From an uncultured Eubacteriales bacterium (GTDB lineage: Bacteria; Bacillota; Clostridia; Oscillospirales; CAG-272), in assembly GCA_934526185.1 (NCBI GenBank), contig CAKTAA010000111.1:1-6926 (forward strand): DNA of 6,926 nt, written 5' to 3'. Both the position numbers and the translations under genes were made by a program. This document shows, piece by piece, positions 1 to 6,926 of the stretch (position 1 is its first letter; each line of letters opens with the position of its first letter). Under the pieces are notes generated by a model. That model ran no database searches and was not told the origin of the DNA. It saw nothing but the letters and a program-made list of their open reading frames with translations.

Positions 1-1251
1 CCGGTATTTTTCCTGCCAGCCGGTTGGCCAGAGCTGCCGACAAACAGCTCTTCCAACCAGAGAAATTGACCCTGTCACGTCATCGTCTATTGTCGCTTGT
101 CTCGACAACAGTTCTGAGTAGCGCCAATAGCAAGGGTCCTTCGTCATGGCTTCAGACAGAGAAAGTATCCGTTGCCAGTCCTGATCGAAAGCGAATAAAC
201 GTAACTCCTCCTTTATCTTCCGGTTGCAGTCGCATGATTCCTCGGCGTTATATGGAAACTGGTTTTCTTCTGCGAGGTATTCCGGTTCGAACTGTCCCAT
301 CGTTATCTTGCCGCGGCAATCGGGCTTGTCCCGGTAAATACGGTTAAGTGCAGATATCGCTGTGAACAGCCAGGGGAGTCCGGTGTGCTCCCCGTATACG
401 ATTCCCGCTTTTTGCAGGCTACTGTCCCCGGCAAGGCTGGAATAAAGATAATGCTGTAAGGTATATGGCTTTCTGCTTAAAATAGAGCAGGAGATCATAT
501 CCGTCCCCCGATCCAGAAGCCCGCCGACCGTACTTGAAAATTCTCTTACGGACTGCATCTCTGTCAACCCCGGTATCCCCAATAAAATGTTAGTGGTCAC
601 CTTAAAGCCATATGTGTGGCATAGTTGTATCGCCGTTTCCAACTGCTTATCCGTTAAATTTTTATTGATCCAGTGGTTTCGAAGCCATTCATCCCTGCAC
701 TCAACGCCCAAACGAATCCAAATCCCGTTAGAACCTACATAACTTTTTAGGCTTTCCAGACGCTCTTTGCTGACGCTTAAAGCACTGGTTTCGAATTCAT
801 ATACCAACGGTCGTTTCTGAAAAACCCCATTTTTTCCAAAGAGCACCTCCAGCACTTCGTCTGGAACCTCCTGCGAGTTTAGAAAGTTGTGGCTATATAT
901 AAATTCGTGAACATTCCTCATGTTTACTGGTTCCTTCGATTTCAGGATAATGTCTTGAATCATTTTTGCATACAATGTAACGTCCTTTTCTCTCAAAGCC
1001 TGGATTTTAGCCGATTCGGTACAGTCTTTTGTGTGAAGGTTGCACATACTGCAACCGGACAGCTGACCATCCCTTAAATGATAGGTACATCCCGGAGAAT
1101 TGATAAAGCTGAGCCGTTTGTTTTCCATCCTATAACTGCTCAGTTTTTCGCTTTTTGTCAACTGTGTATACAGTTCTTCCGCATCCAACGCCATTGCCTG
1201 CTGATAAGCCCTCTGGTATTCATGTGCCTCGGGCTGCCACAGCTTTGTCAT
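1..1251 (-). CDS. Radical SAM protein, Elp3-like core with CX11CX2C motif (3' end cut by window edge)
   Basis: This frame is open for 417 codons from ATG 1251 to the left edge without a stop, so the C-terminus is missing. An N-terminal stretch of only about 54 residues, too short for a B12-binding domain, precedes the sequence FINSPGCTYHLRDGQLSGCSMC. In it C55, C67 and C70 form a CX11CX2C motif, the expected [4Fe-4S]/S-adenosylmethionine site. Further radical SAM core signatures follow: WIRLGVEC (178-185), the downstream NK (196-197) and TTNILLGIPG (219-228). These resemble the GvE...nK and G.PG elements of Elp3/oxygen-independent coproporphyrinogen oxidase-type cores. Later cysteines at 340 and 342 could bind an auxiliary cluster, but this is speculative. 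It lies 62 nt after the hydrolase-like gene in the same direction, so it is probably cotranscribed with it. The start is uncertain: the frame opens at 1320, and a TTG at 1317 would add 22 Arg/Lys-rich residues. The substrate is unknown. A peptide-modifying role is inferred only from the neighbours. Confidence 0.88.
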   Translation of the reverse strand, partial: MTKLWQPEAHEYQRAYQQAMALDAEELYTQLTKSEKLSSYRMENKRLSFINSPGCTYHLRDGQLSGCSMCNLHTKDCTESAKIQALREKDVTLYAKMIQDIILKSKEPVNMRNVHEFIYSHNFLNSQEVPDEVLEVLFGKNGVFQKRPLVYEFETSALSVSKERLESLKSYVGSNGIWIRLGVECRDEWLRNHWINKNLTDKQLETAIQLCHTYGFKVTTNILLGIPGLTEMQSVREFSSTVGGLLDRGTDMISCSILSRKPYTLQHYLYSSLAGDSSLQKAGIVYGEHTGLPWLFTAISALNRIYRDKPDCRGKITMGQFEPEYLAEENQFPYNAEESCDCNRKIKEELRLFAFDQDWQRILSLSEAMTKDPCYWRYSELLSRQATIDDDVTGSISLVGRAVCRQLWPTGWQEKYR

Positions 1252-1313
1252 TACCTCATCAATGAATAAGATACAGCTTCTTTCCTTTCTCCTTAGCAGT
1301 CTGTTTCTGCTCT
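1252..1313 (-). other. Short spacer before the left radical SAM gene, with a misplaced Shine-Dalgarno
   Basis: This 62-nt gap follows the TGA of the 881-residue gene. It holds a strong AAGGAG at 1294-1289 followed by AGGAAAG, yet ATG 1251 lies about 37 nt downstream of AAGGAG. The only purine-rich motif next to that ATG is GAGG at 1257-1254, only 2 nt away. No hairpin followed by a T-run was seen, so a terminator here is unlikely and the genes are probably cotranscribed. Confidence 0.4.
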
Positions 1314-3959
1314 TCAATATTCAACCGGTTCCTCTTCAAAGGAGTAGATGACAGAATACCGCCTGCCGTTGTACAGAATCGCTTCTGCATTGTTATAGGG
1401 GTGCAGACCATTCATATAGGTCGTAAGAATCATTTTCCTGATAAAAAAACATTTTTTCATCAGGGAATATTGATTTCCATAAACCAACAATATGTTTTTT
1501 TCTCGGTTCACCGGGCTGGGGAAAATCGTGACAACACAATACGCCCCCACATAATGCCTGCCATTATACATATAGCCTTTTTCGTCCAGCTGGAGGGGCA
1601 TATCTTTTGTCAGTTTTCGCACCGTTTCCAGCTCACTGAAAGCTGCTATTCTGATAATATTGTTCTCTAGGTAGATGGCATCATTTGCCTCTGTTTCCTT
1701 TAAAACAGGATAATCTGTATATAGGGCCAAATCCCACCCCTGTGTGGTCGGGTGAGCCAGCACGTCCGCAATCTTGAGCAGAGTTTCCCTTTCTTCCTGC
1801 GATTCAAAACGAGAAGGGACAATCACCCTTACGCGGTCTAAATAAATGCCGCATATACCCATACCAATATTGTCGATGTGTTTGGGGACTAATTGAAGCC
1901 CTTCGGCGGATATGTTATATCCGGCAAAGCTTTTTTTCAGAACAAGTGCGACCGGACAATCATTTACCGTCTCTGCCCGGCCGTTTATCGATACCGTTAT
2001 TTTTCGGTGTAGCATGTATTCTGGAATTTGCAGGGAAAGCACCTCTATATTTTCCAATTGCAGTCGAATGGCATCTCTGTCGGTTATCTCCGCTTGAACT
2101 GCGGCAAACCGTTTTCGAGGCTCAATCTTTCCAATTTTTACCCAGCTGCATTGATTGTGCTTCATTCTCTCGGTCCTAAACTGAATTTTACGCGGCCAGT
2201 CGTCTCTCTTATGCGAGAGCAGCCATTCCTGCACAAATCGGCTCCTGCCGACGCAGTACAAAGTGTTATCGTCCGCTTCTCTAATGCATATCGGATAGAA
2301 GTCGGCGGCTGTGTGTTTTTTTAAAAACTGCTCCGGTTTGCGAAAGCTGTCTTCAAAATAAGATTCATGTTCGCCGGAAACCAGTAAAATATTCGTATTC
2401 GTCAGATTCCCGATATTCGGGTAATAGGGAATACCGCTGATGACTGCCACCCCTGCTAGCAGATGCGGATATGCCTGCGCAAAGGACCATGCAGCAAAAG
2501 CCCCGCTGATGCTACCAATCATGTAAATCCTGTCCCTGTCAATTTGAAAACGGGACTCCAGCAGACGGATAATCTCGTTTAGGGACGCTTCCCCGACATA
2601 GCTCCCCATTGTGTACCCACGGCAGGTGGCATCCACCATAATACCCGGAACATCCCCATACGCCCTGTGCAGATATTTGCTGTCCCAGCAATATCTCCCA
2701 AGGTGCAGAAATATAAACAGGGGATATTTCCTATTGCTTTCGTAAGTTTGGGGCAGGCAGATATTATATATCTCGATCGTATTGTCCAGTTTGGAACGGT
2801 AGAAAACAGTAGAGTACTTTTCTTTATATAAATAATCCCCAAAATTTTTATCTCGGTCGTAATAGTCTAACAATGTTTCAGCCTCGCGATAGTATTCCAA
2901 GAAATCTTCCATGCTCACGTTTGCAATAGGTCTTTCCTTCACGGTATATTCGTGCATAGTAAAAAGCTGCTGTAGCCTCGCCTCAACATTTAGGGTATCT
3001 TCCCCGCTCAGGTGATGGTGTTGTTGCCCCTCGGTCAGCCGCCGACTTAATCCGGATATTTTCCCGGTCATATCTAACAGCTGAACGACCTTTTTTACCT
3101 GATGTGGGATGCCGTCTATCTGGTATTCCAGCAAATATGTCAGAACTTCGCAGTTGGTCCTGCCTTTGAATTCTTCCAAATTTCGGATTACCTTTTCCCC
3201 AAATTCGGCGTCGAATTCTTCCAGATAATTTCCTTCAATGTTCCATACTGTCACATGATATTTTTGATGAAGCTTCATATGCAGATAATCTTTTGGCAGC
3301 GCTGAAAACGCGAAGTAGCTTTTTCCACGCAAATCCCAGGTTTCCGCAACGACGTCGGCGCAGCCTAATACTTCACACCGGATATAGTCACGAAAAAGAC
3401 GGCCGTTAATACCGTCCTCTTCGCTATCAAAATCGCTGATTCTCATGGAAAAGGAAGCCGGCCTGTTAGGCGCGTATGCGTCCACATAATGTCCGATTTC
3501 TATGACAAAAAAGTTATTCCCCTTACGAAGCGGATATGCAACGGTGTAACTGTCATTACCATGGATGTAGGAATTCATGATAATATCGCCGTTAATCCAC
3601 GCTTTCATTTTGCATTGGCAACCCAATCGGATAATGGAATTACTCTCTTTTGAGCAAAATACGCATGAAAATATATATATTTTATCGCTTTGTAAATCGA
3701 ACTGGGTAAAATCAATAGCTTCATACCCCACCACCTTCTTTACCTGATAAAAGGGAGTATACGTTTTTCCGTCCGCCGTTTTAATCCTGCCCTGGTTATC
3801 TAAATCGACCTTACCGTCTTTAAATATCGCCCCCAGATCGCAATTAAGATAATCATTTGATGCCATGTCCTGCACCGGCCCAATACAAAAACATTTCTGA
3901 AGGCGAAGACATTGCTGACGGTACTCTAACTTAATATCGCTTAAATTTTCCAGTTTCAT
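1314..3959 (-). CDS. Large alpha/beta-hydrolase-fold protein, probable pseudo-esterase/peptidase
   Basis: Complete 881-residue protein with no signal peptide or membrane helix, so probably cytoplasmic. Residues ~60-175 look like a beta-sandwich of the accessory or carbohydrate-binding type (KAWINGDII, then PLRKGNNFFVIEI). Residues ~390-590 form an alpha/beta-hydrolase domain of the prolyl-oligopeptidase/PHB-depolymerase kind (KYPLFIFLHLG, then the elbow region DRIYMIGSISGAFAAW). Residues ~600-690 (SWVKIGKIEPRKRFA) and ~700-881 (YPVLKETEAND, FPSPVNREKNILLVYG) match the C-terminal extension known behind such esterase domains. The nucleophile position in the elbow, normally G-x-S-x-G, is Ile484. 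The expected Asp after the SGE strand is His/Glu (531-532), and the expected His before the WLLSHKR helix appears to be Asn565. The protein may therefore bind rather than hydrolyse its ligand. Its ATG overlaps the stop of the upstream radical SAM gene, which implies translational coupling and possibly a shared complex. A peptide-binding or scaffolding role is inference. Confidence 0.87.
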   Translation of the reverse strand: MKLENLSDIKLEYRQQCLRLQKCFCIGPVQDMASNDYLNCDLGAIFKDGKVDLDNQGRIKTADGKTYTPFYQVKKVVGYEAIDFTQFDLQSDKIYIFSCVFCSKESNSIIRLGCQCKMKAWINGDIIMNSYIHGNDSYTVAYPLRKGNNFFVIEIGHYVDAYAPNRPASFSMRISDFDSEEDGINGRLFRDYIRCEVLGCADVVAETWDLRGKSYFAFSALPKDYLHMKLHQKYHVTVWNIEGNYLEEFDAEFGEKVIRNLEEFKGRTNCEVLTYLLEYQIDGIPHQVKKVVQLLDMTGKISGLSRRLTEGQQHHHLSGEDTLNVEARLQQLFTMHEYTVKERPIANVSMEDFLEYYREAETLLDYYDRDKNFGDYLYKEKYSTVFYRSKLDNTIEIYNICLPQTYESNRKYPLFIFLHLGRYCWDSKYLHRAYGDVPGIMVDATCRGYTMGSYVGEASLNEIIRLLESRFQIDRDRIYMIGSISGAFAAWSFAQAYPHLLAGVAVISGIPYYPNIGNLTNTNILLVSGEHESYFEDSFRKPEQFLKKHTAADFYPICIREADDNTLYCVGRSRFVQEWLLSHKRDDWPRKIQFRTERMKHNQCSWVKIGKIEPRKRFAAVQAEITDRDAIRLQLENIEVLSLQIPEYMLHRKITVSINGRAETVNDCPVALVLKKSFAGYNISAEGLQLVPKHIDNIGMGICGIYLDRVRVIVPSRFESQEERETLLKIADVLAHPTTQGWDLALYTDYPVLKETEANDAIYLENNIIRIAAFSELETVRKLTKDMPLQLDEKGYMYNGRHYVGAYCVVTIFPSPVNREKNILLVYGNQYSLMKKCFFIRKMILTTYMNGLHPYNNAEAILYNGRRYSVIYSFEEEPVEY
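3956..3959 (-). promoter_or_regulatory. ATGA stop/start overlap (translational coupling)
   Basis: The TGA of the rSAM_ocin-like gene (3958-3956) overlaps the ATG of the hydrolase-like gene (3959-3957). The upstream purine-rich GGAAAAGG is poorly spaced for independent initiation. Termination-reinitiation probably links the output of the two proteins. Confidence 0.75.
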
Positions 3960-5947
3960 TGATATTCAACGCCTTTTCCATTGTGATTTGCTTTCAGTAG
4001 TTCATCAAACGTCTCTGGAATAAAAGCGGTTTTCAGCTTCGGCCTGCCCAAGTGAATCAAGCTCAAATACCGCTTTCCTTCCTCAAAGATTAAATGCTTC
4101 TCTAAAAATCCTTCAACACAACTGCGGATTTCTTTTTCTTCCAGTTTCGGAATTCGTGCTTTTAAATCTTCAATTGTACAAGGCACCTCCATTGCTTTGA
4201 GCAATAAAACCTCGGCGGAACCGATACGATATTCCTTTACCGCTTCATCGCGAGAATCGTAAATTTTATTTTCGTCAGACAGATAGAGCCGCGGCAGGAC
4301 TCTCTTTGCGGGGTTCCGCCAAGCATTTTTCCACTTTTCCACAAGGGCGGACATTTTTTGAATTCTCTTCATAACCGGAAAAGAGAAAAACGTATACTTT
4401 TTTAAATTCTCATATGTATAGGCCATATCCCTCAAATCGCCCTCAGAGAAGGGATAGATATATCTGTCCGCTTGAATATTGGCTGCAAGCTTCAGGCCAT
4501 ATTTCTCCTGGTTTTTAACATAAACACTGTTCCTTTGATAACTTATAGACCAGACACCGCTCGGTGGTGGCAGATGGAAAAGGGACGGAATAATTCGGCA
4601 ACAGCGTTCATAATCCGTCGCCGTTTCCTCTGGTATTCCAACCAGAATGTTCCAGAGCACGTTTACAGCAGAAAAACAGCAGTTTTTTAAAAAAATAAGG
4701 TTGTCAAACACATCTGTTCCCTTTTTCAATAGTCGAAGCGATTTGCTGATGAGTGATTCGATGCCTGCCTGAACAAAGCAGATGTGATACTCCGCCAGCT
4801 TTTGTATCTCCTCCCTTTTTATATCCGCACGGACTTCGTAAAAAAAACGGGCATCACCCAGTTCTTCAGAAAGGCGCGGAAAAACTTCAGTCAAGTACTC
4901 TATTGGGATGACGCTGTCTATCGCCCAAAAACAGCAGCATTTGTCCCGGTATTTCAGTAAAGAGCGGAGTAACTGAAAAGCAACCTGCGGGCTCATGGTT
5001 CTGTATTTGAGATTTCTTCCGTTGATATCACAAAAAGTACATTGGCTTTTTTCGGCCCAGCGGCATCCCCGTGAGGTTTCGAAAAAGAGGATCGGATGAG
5101 TTGTATAATTGGGAAAATGATCATTCAAAGAAGTGAAAAAGGAGTCATAGTCAAGCTCCAGAACTTCATCAATACTCAATTCATTCCCCACCTCCTCCAG
5201 TGCCGTAGAATCCGGTGCTGTGGGTGCAGCGGATCGTTCCAGGCTTTCTTTTACGTCGTATCGAGCAAAAACACCCGCAATTTTCGCTACTTCAGCCCGC
5301 CTGTTTTCCATATGGCACGATATGATTTCGGGAAAGCTCAAAAGGCCCGGCCCGGAAAGCACATAATCCATCATCTCTAGGTTTCGGCTCAGAACCGGCC
5401 CCGCCGGGTACTCACAGTTGGAGCCTCCAAGCATAGTAATGATTCTCGGGTTCCTTTCCTTAATTTTCCTGGCTAGGGCCAGTGAGGCCACCTGCTGCTC
5501 AAACATTGAGGTGAAACCAAGGATATCCCGGTCGGCCAAACCGTATTTCTCTATTAAGGCATCCAGAAATGCAGAAAGCTCTTCCCTCTTTATTAAGAGG
5601 TAGTCTTTCAGTTCTGGCTTTTCAGAATAAAACGCAGTAAAATATTCATCTGCATTGTCCGCTTCCTCCGGAAAGGCCAGGCGGCGGAAAAACCACTCCC
5701 TCAAACCTGTAGTGGAACTGACAATATCCAGCCCCGTTTTCTGTCGGCCTGTCTCCATCGAAAAGTTTCTATACCGTTCCCTTCCGAAAAAACGAACAAA
5801 ATCATGGTTTAAATACAAAATCTCCGTATGGACACTTGTGCCAAAGCGCTTGTCTGCTATAGCCTTCAGTTGTGTCAGCGCAAGCGATGCCCATTCTAGT
5901 TCGGCAAACGGCATATTGATTAATGCAACATCCAAAGCTTTACTCAT
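3956..5947 (-). CDS. RiPP maturation radical SAM protein 1-like (putative peptide C-methyltransferase)
   Basis: About 663 residues. The N-terminal ~210 residues resemble a B12-binding Rossmann domain, with VALINMPF at the start and DILGFTSMFEQQVASLALAR followed by ITMLGGSN. This matches the 'F.Q..aSLalA...GG.n' pattern of the rSAM_ocin_1 family (TIGR03975). The core carries SRGCRWAEKSQCTFCDING with Cys295, Cys303 and Cys306 (CX7CX2C), the spacing typical of that family. QAGIES, LLKKG, NILVGIPEE and LPPPSGVWSISYQRNSVY follow in the expected order. Residues ~555-635 form a winged-helix-like tail ending in EEGKRYLSLIHLGRP. Family members modify ribosomal peptides, some by C-methylation at unactivated carbons using cobalamin and SAM. 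I see no DxHxxG cobalamin ligand, so B12 use is unproven. The start chosen is ATG 5947, which has AGGA 5 nt upstream. ATG 5953 (two residues longer) overlaps that same AGGA. It sits second in an apparent operon of radical SAM genes. Confidence 0.9.
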   Translation of the reverse strand: MSKALDVALINMPFAELEWASLALTQLKAIADKRFGTSVHTEILYLNHDFVRFFGRERYRNFSMETGRQKTGLDIVSSTTGLREWFFRRLAFPEEADNADEYFTAFYSEKPELKDYLLIKREELSAFLDALIEKYGLADRDILGFTSMFEQQVASLALARKIKERNPRIITMLGGSNCEYPAGPVLSRNLEMMDYVLSGPGLLSFPEIISCHMENRRAEVAKIAGVFARYDVKESLERSAAPTAPDSTALEEVGNELSIDEVLELDYDSFFTSLNDHFPNYTTHPILFFETSRGCRWAEKSQCTFCDINGRNLKYRTMSPQVAFQLLRSLLKYRDKCCCFWAIDSVIPIEYLTEVFPRLSEELGDARFFYEVRADIKREEIQKLAEYHICFVQAGIESLISKSLRLLKKGTDVFDNLIFLKNCCFSAVNVLWNILVGIPEETATDYERCCRIIPSLFHLPPPSGVWSISYQRNSVYVKNQEKYGLKLAANIQADRYIYPFSEGDLRDMAYTYENLKKYTFFSFPVMKRIQKMSALVEKWKNAWRNPAKRVLPRLYLSDENKIYDSRDEAVKEYRIGSAEVLLLKAMEVPCTIEDLKARIPKLEEKEIRSCVEGFLEKHLIFEEGKRYLSLIHLGRPKLKTAFIPETFDELLKANHNGKGVEYQ

Positions 5948-5990
5948 ACACATCCTACTCTATTCCGAGAAACCATATAGACTCGCGGCA
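5948..5990 (-). other. Short intergenic gap between the two radical SAM genes
   Basis: The gap is 43 nt long, from the TAA of the upstream gene to ATG 5947. It contains the ribosome binding site. There is only a 4-bp inverted match (CGAG...CTCG), too weak for a terminator, and no room for a precursor peptide gene. This fits one transcript. Confidence 0.5.
5953..5956 (-). promoter_or_regulatory. Ribosome binding site AGGA deciding the start of the rSAM_ocin-like gene
   Basis: The sequence reads GTAGGATGTGTATGAGT. AGGA ends 5 nt before ATG 5947, which is standard spacing. The A of AGGA is also the first base of the alternative ATG 5953, which would therefore have no usable Shine-Dalgarno. Confidence 0.65.
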
Positions 5991-6926
5991 TTATGCCCTT
6001 TGATTCCTCAAATTTTGTTGTAACCTGATTTTTTTCACACGAACGGATAGCTTCATATAAAGCGAGGCGATGTCATCGTATGTTTTATCAATTTGTACGC
6101 TCGCACTATACTGTTCCAACTGCTCTGTGGTTGCACCATTCCTGCTCATTTCGATACAGGTTTTAAAAAAGAGAAAATTGGTTTCATTATCCCACCTGTT
6201 GATTTCATCCAATTCAGCGAATAATTTTTCTAAATTTTTATATTCAGGAAAATTTTGAAGATGCTTATTCACCCATATTCTGTCCATCGCAAGGGTAGTT
6301 TCCATAAAATTGGTGGGCGGTTTTTTATAGGCGGAAAAAATAATGTCTTTTACCTCTTTCACGCGGGGATTAACATATTGATAGTCGTGGTATCCTGTTA
6401 AATAATTGCTGCCTTCTGGTAACAGACCGTCTTTCAGTAGCTTTTGGCGGATGCTGGACTGTGTGAGTATTTCAAGCTGAGTCTGATACAAATAGAAGAT
6501 ATGACCTAGCCCACTGGTATAAAGAAAGTCAGCATTCGTCAACAACGTTTCGTAATCGCTGTAGGGATTAAAATTGATAAAGCCGAAAGTGGGATGTATC
6601 CCGCATTCCCTGATTATCCTGAGGGCGCGTTTGCTGTCTTCAACAGTGGCATTCTTATTATATAGGGACAAGTCCTTGGGGTTCCCGGCCTCTATTCCAA
6701 TGTAGATACATTCGACACCAGCCTGGTAGGCCTTTTTCAAATATTCCCTGGAATTTTCAGTTATCAGTTCTGAACGGGAAAAAATATGCATATGAACATC
6801 AAGGCCGCGGTTTATAATTTCATCAAAAATTTCACTTGCCTTATCTACTCCATCCTCGGCGCGGTCTTCAAAAGTGGCGTCGGTGAATCTGAATTTTTTT
6901 AATCCATACTTGCCAATGAGGTATTC
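5991..6926 (-). CDS. Radical SAM protein, C-terminal part (5' end beyond the right edge)
   Basis: The frame is open from the right edge (first codon 6926-6924) to TAA at 5993-5991, giving 311 residues; the true start lies outside the window. An internal Met at fragment residue 46 is not the start, because the 45 residues before it continue the fold. They contain KKFRFTDATFEDR (fragment 10-22), the usual 'F.D..F' strand after the SAM-binding cluster in B12-type radical SAM enzymes. Next come HMHIFSRSEL, GVECIYIGIEAGNPKDL (70-86) with the GIEAG strand, and NKNATVEDSKRAL, all typical of the second half of a radical SAM barrel. The final ~150 residues are a family-specific tail rich in aromatic and charged residues that I do not recognise. 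The cluster cysteines, and a B12 domain if present, would lie upstream. It is the first gene visible in the operon-like run. Its substrate is unknown; peptide modification is inferred from the neighbour. Confidence 0.87.
   Translation of the reverse strand, partial: EYLIGKYGLKKFRFTDATFEDRAEDGVDKASEIFDEIINRGLDVHMHIFSRSELITENSREYLKKAYQAGVECIYIGIEAGNPKDLSLYNKNATVEDSKRALRIIRECGIHPTFGFINFNPYSDYETLLTNADFLYTSGLGHIFYLYQTQLEILTQSSIRQKLLKDGLLPEGSNYLTGYHDYQYVNPRVKEVKDIIFSAYKKPPTNFMETTLAMDRIWVNKHLQNFPEYKNLEKLFAELDEINRWDNETNFLFFKTCIEMSRNGATTEQLEQYSASVQIDKTYDDIASLYMKLSVRVKKIRLQQNLRNQRA

Noticed and set aside
24..347. Plus-strand open frame of 107 codons
   Set aside because: It lies antisense to the left radical SAM gene, has no family resemblance and is of low complexity; a shadow frame.
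2579..2842. Minus-strand 87-codon frame that might be a small peptide gene
   Set aside because: It lies wholly inside the 881-residue gene in another frame, with no ribosome binding site or leader-like sequence.
3001..3040. HHH run (GQQHHHLSG) in the 881-residue protein as a metal site or repeat
   Set aside because: It lies in a likely flexible linker with no further ligand pattern.
1317..3970. The 9-mer GTTGAATAT occurs at the 3' ends of both complete genes (3970-3962 and 1325-1317)
   Set aside because: Both copies encode C-terminal VEY and the match does not extend further; two copies of a 9-mer can be chance.
5948..5990. Possible hairpin CGAG...CTCG as a terminator or regulator
   Set aside because: The stem is only 4 bp with a 12-nt loop and no T-run.
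5655..6023. Plus-strand 122-codon frame crossing the gene junction
   Set aside because: It is antisense to two well-supported coding regions and its composition mirrors them; no protein family resemblance.

Overview
The window is a compact block of four genes, all on the minus strand and read from right to left. No part of it looks like a recognisable housekeeping region. Moderate GC, mixed AGA/AGG and ATA codon use, AGGA-type ribosome binding sites and the protein families present suggest a Clostridia-like Firmicute, perhaps a gut anaerobe. That host assignment is an inference, because no taxonomic marker is present.

In transcription order: (1) 6926-5991 is the C-terminal 311 residues of a radical SAM protein whose N-terminus, with the Cys motif, lies beyond the right edge. 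(2) 5947-3956 is a complete radical SAM protein of about 663 residues. It matches the architecture of the 'RiPP maturation radical SAM protein 1' family (rSAM_ocin_1, putative peptide C-methyltransferases): an N-terminal B12-binding-like Rossmann part, a CX7CX2C radical SAM core and a C-terminal winged-helix-like part. (3) 3959-1314 is a large 881-residue protein with a beta-sandwich-like N-terminus, a central alpha/beta-hydrolase (prolyl-oligopeptidase/PHB-depolymerase-like) domain and a C-terminal extension. Its nucleophile elbow reads G-S-I-S-G, so the catalytic Ser is replaced, and the Asp and His also appear lost. (4) 1251-1 is a third radical SAM protein, cut by the left edge, with an Elp3-like core and an unusual CX11CX2C cluster motif.

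The spacing is operon-like: 43 nt between genes 1 and 2, a 4-nt ATGA overlap between 2 and 3, and 62 nt between 3 and 4. I saw no convincing promoter or terminator. The working reading is part of a biosynthetic cluster, most likely for a ribosomally made, post-translationally modified peptide (RiPP), with three different radical SAM enzymes around a hydrolase-fold protein that may be catalytically dead. No precursor peptide, transporter or regulator lies inside the window, so the product and substrate are unknown. No RNA gene, mobile element, CRISPR array or long repeat was found, and there is no gene-free stretch longer than about 62 bases.
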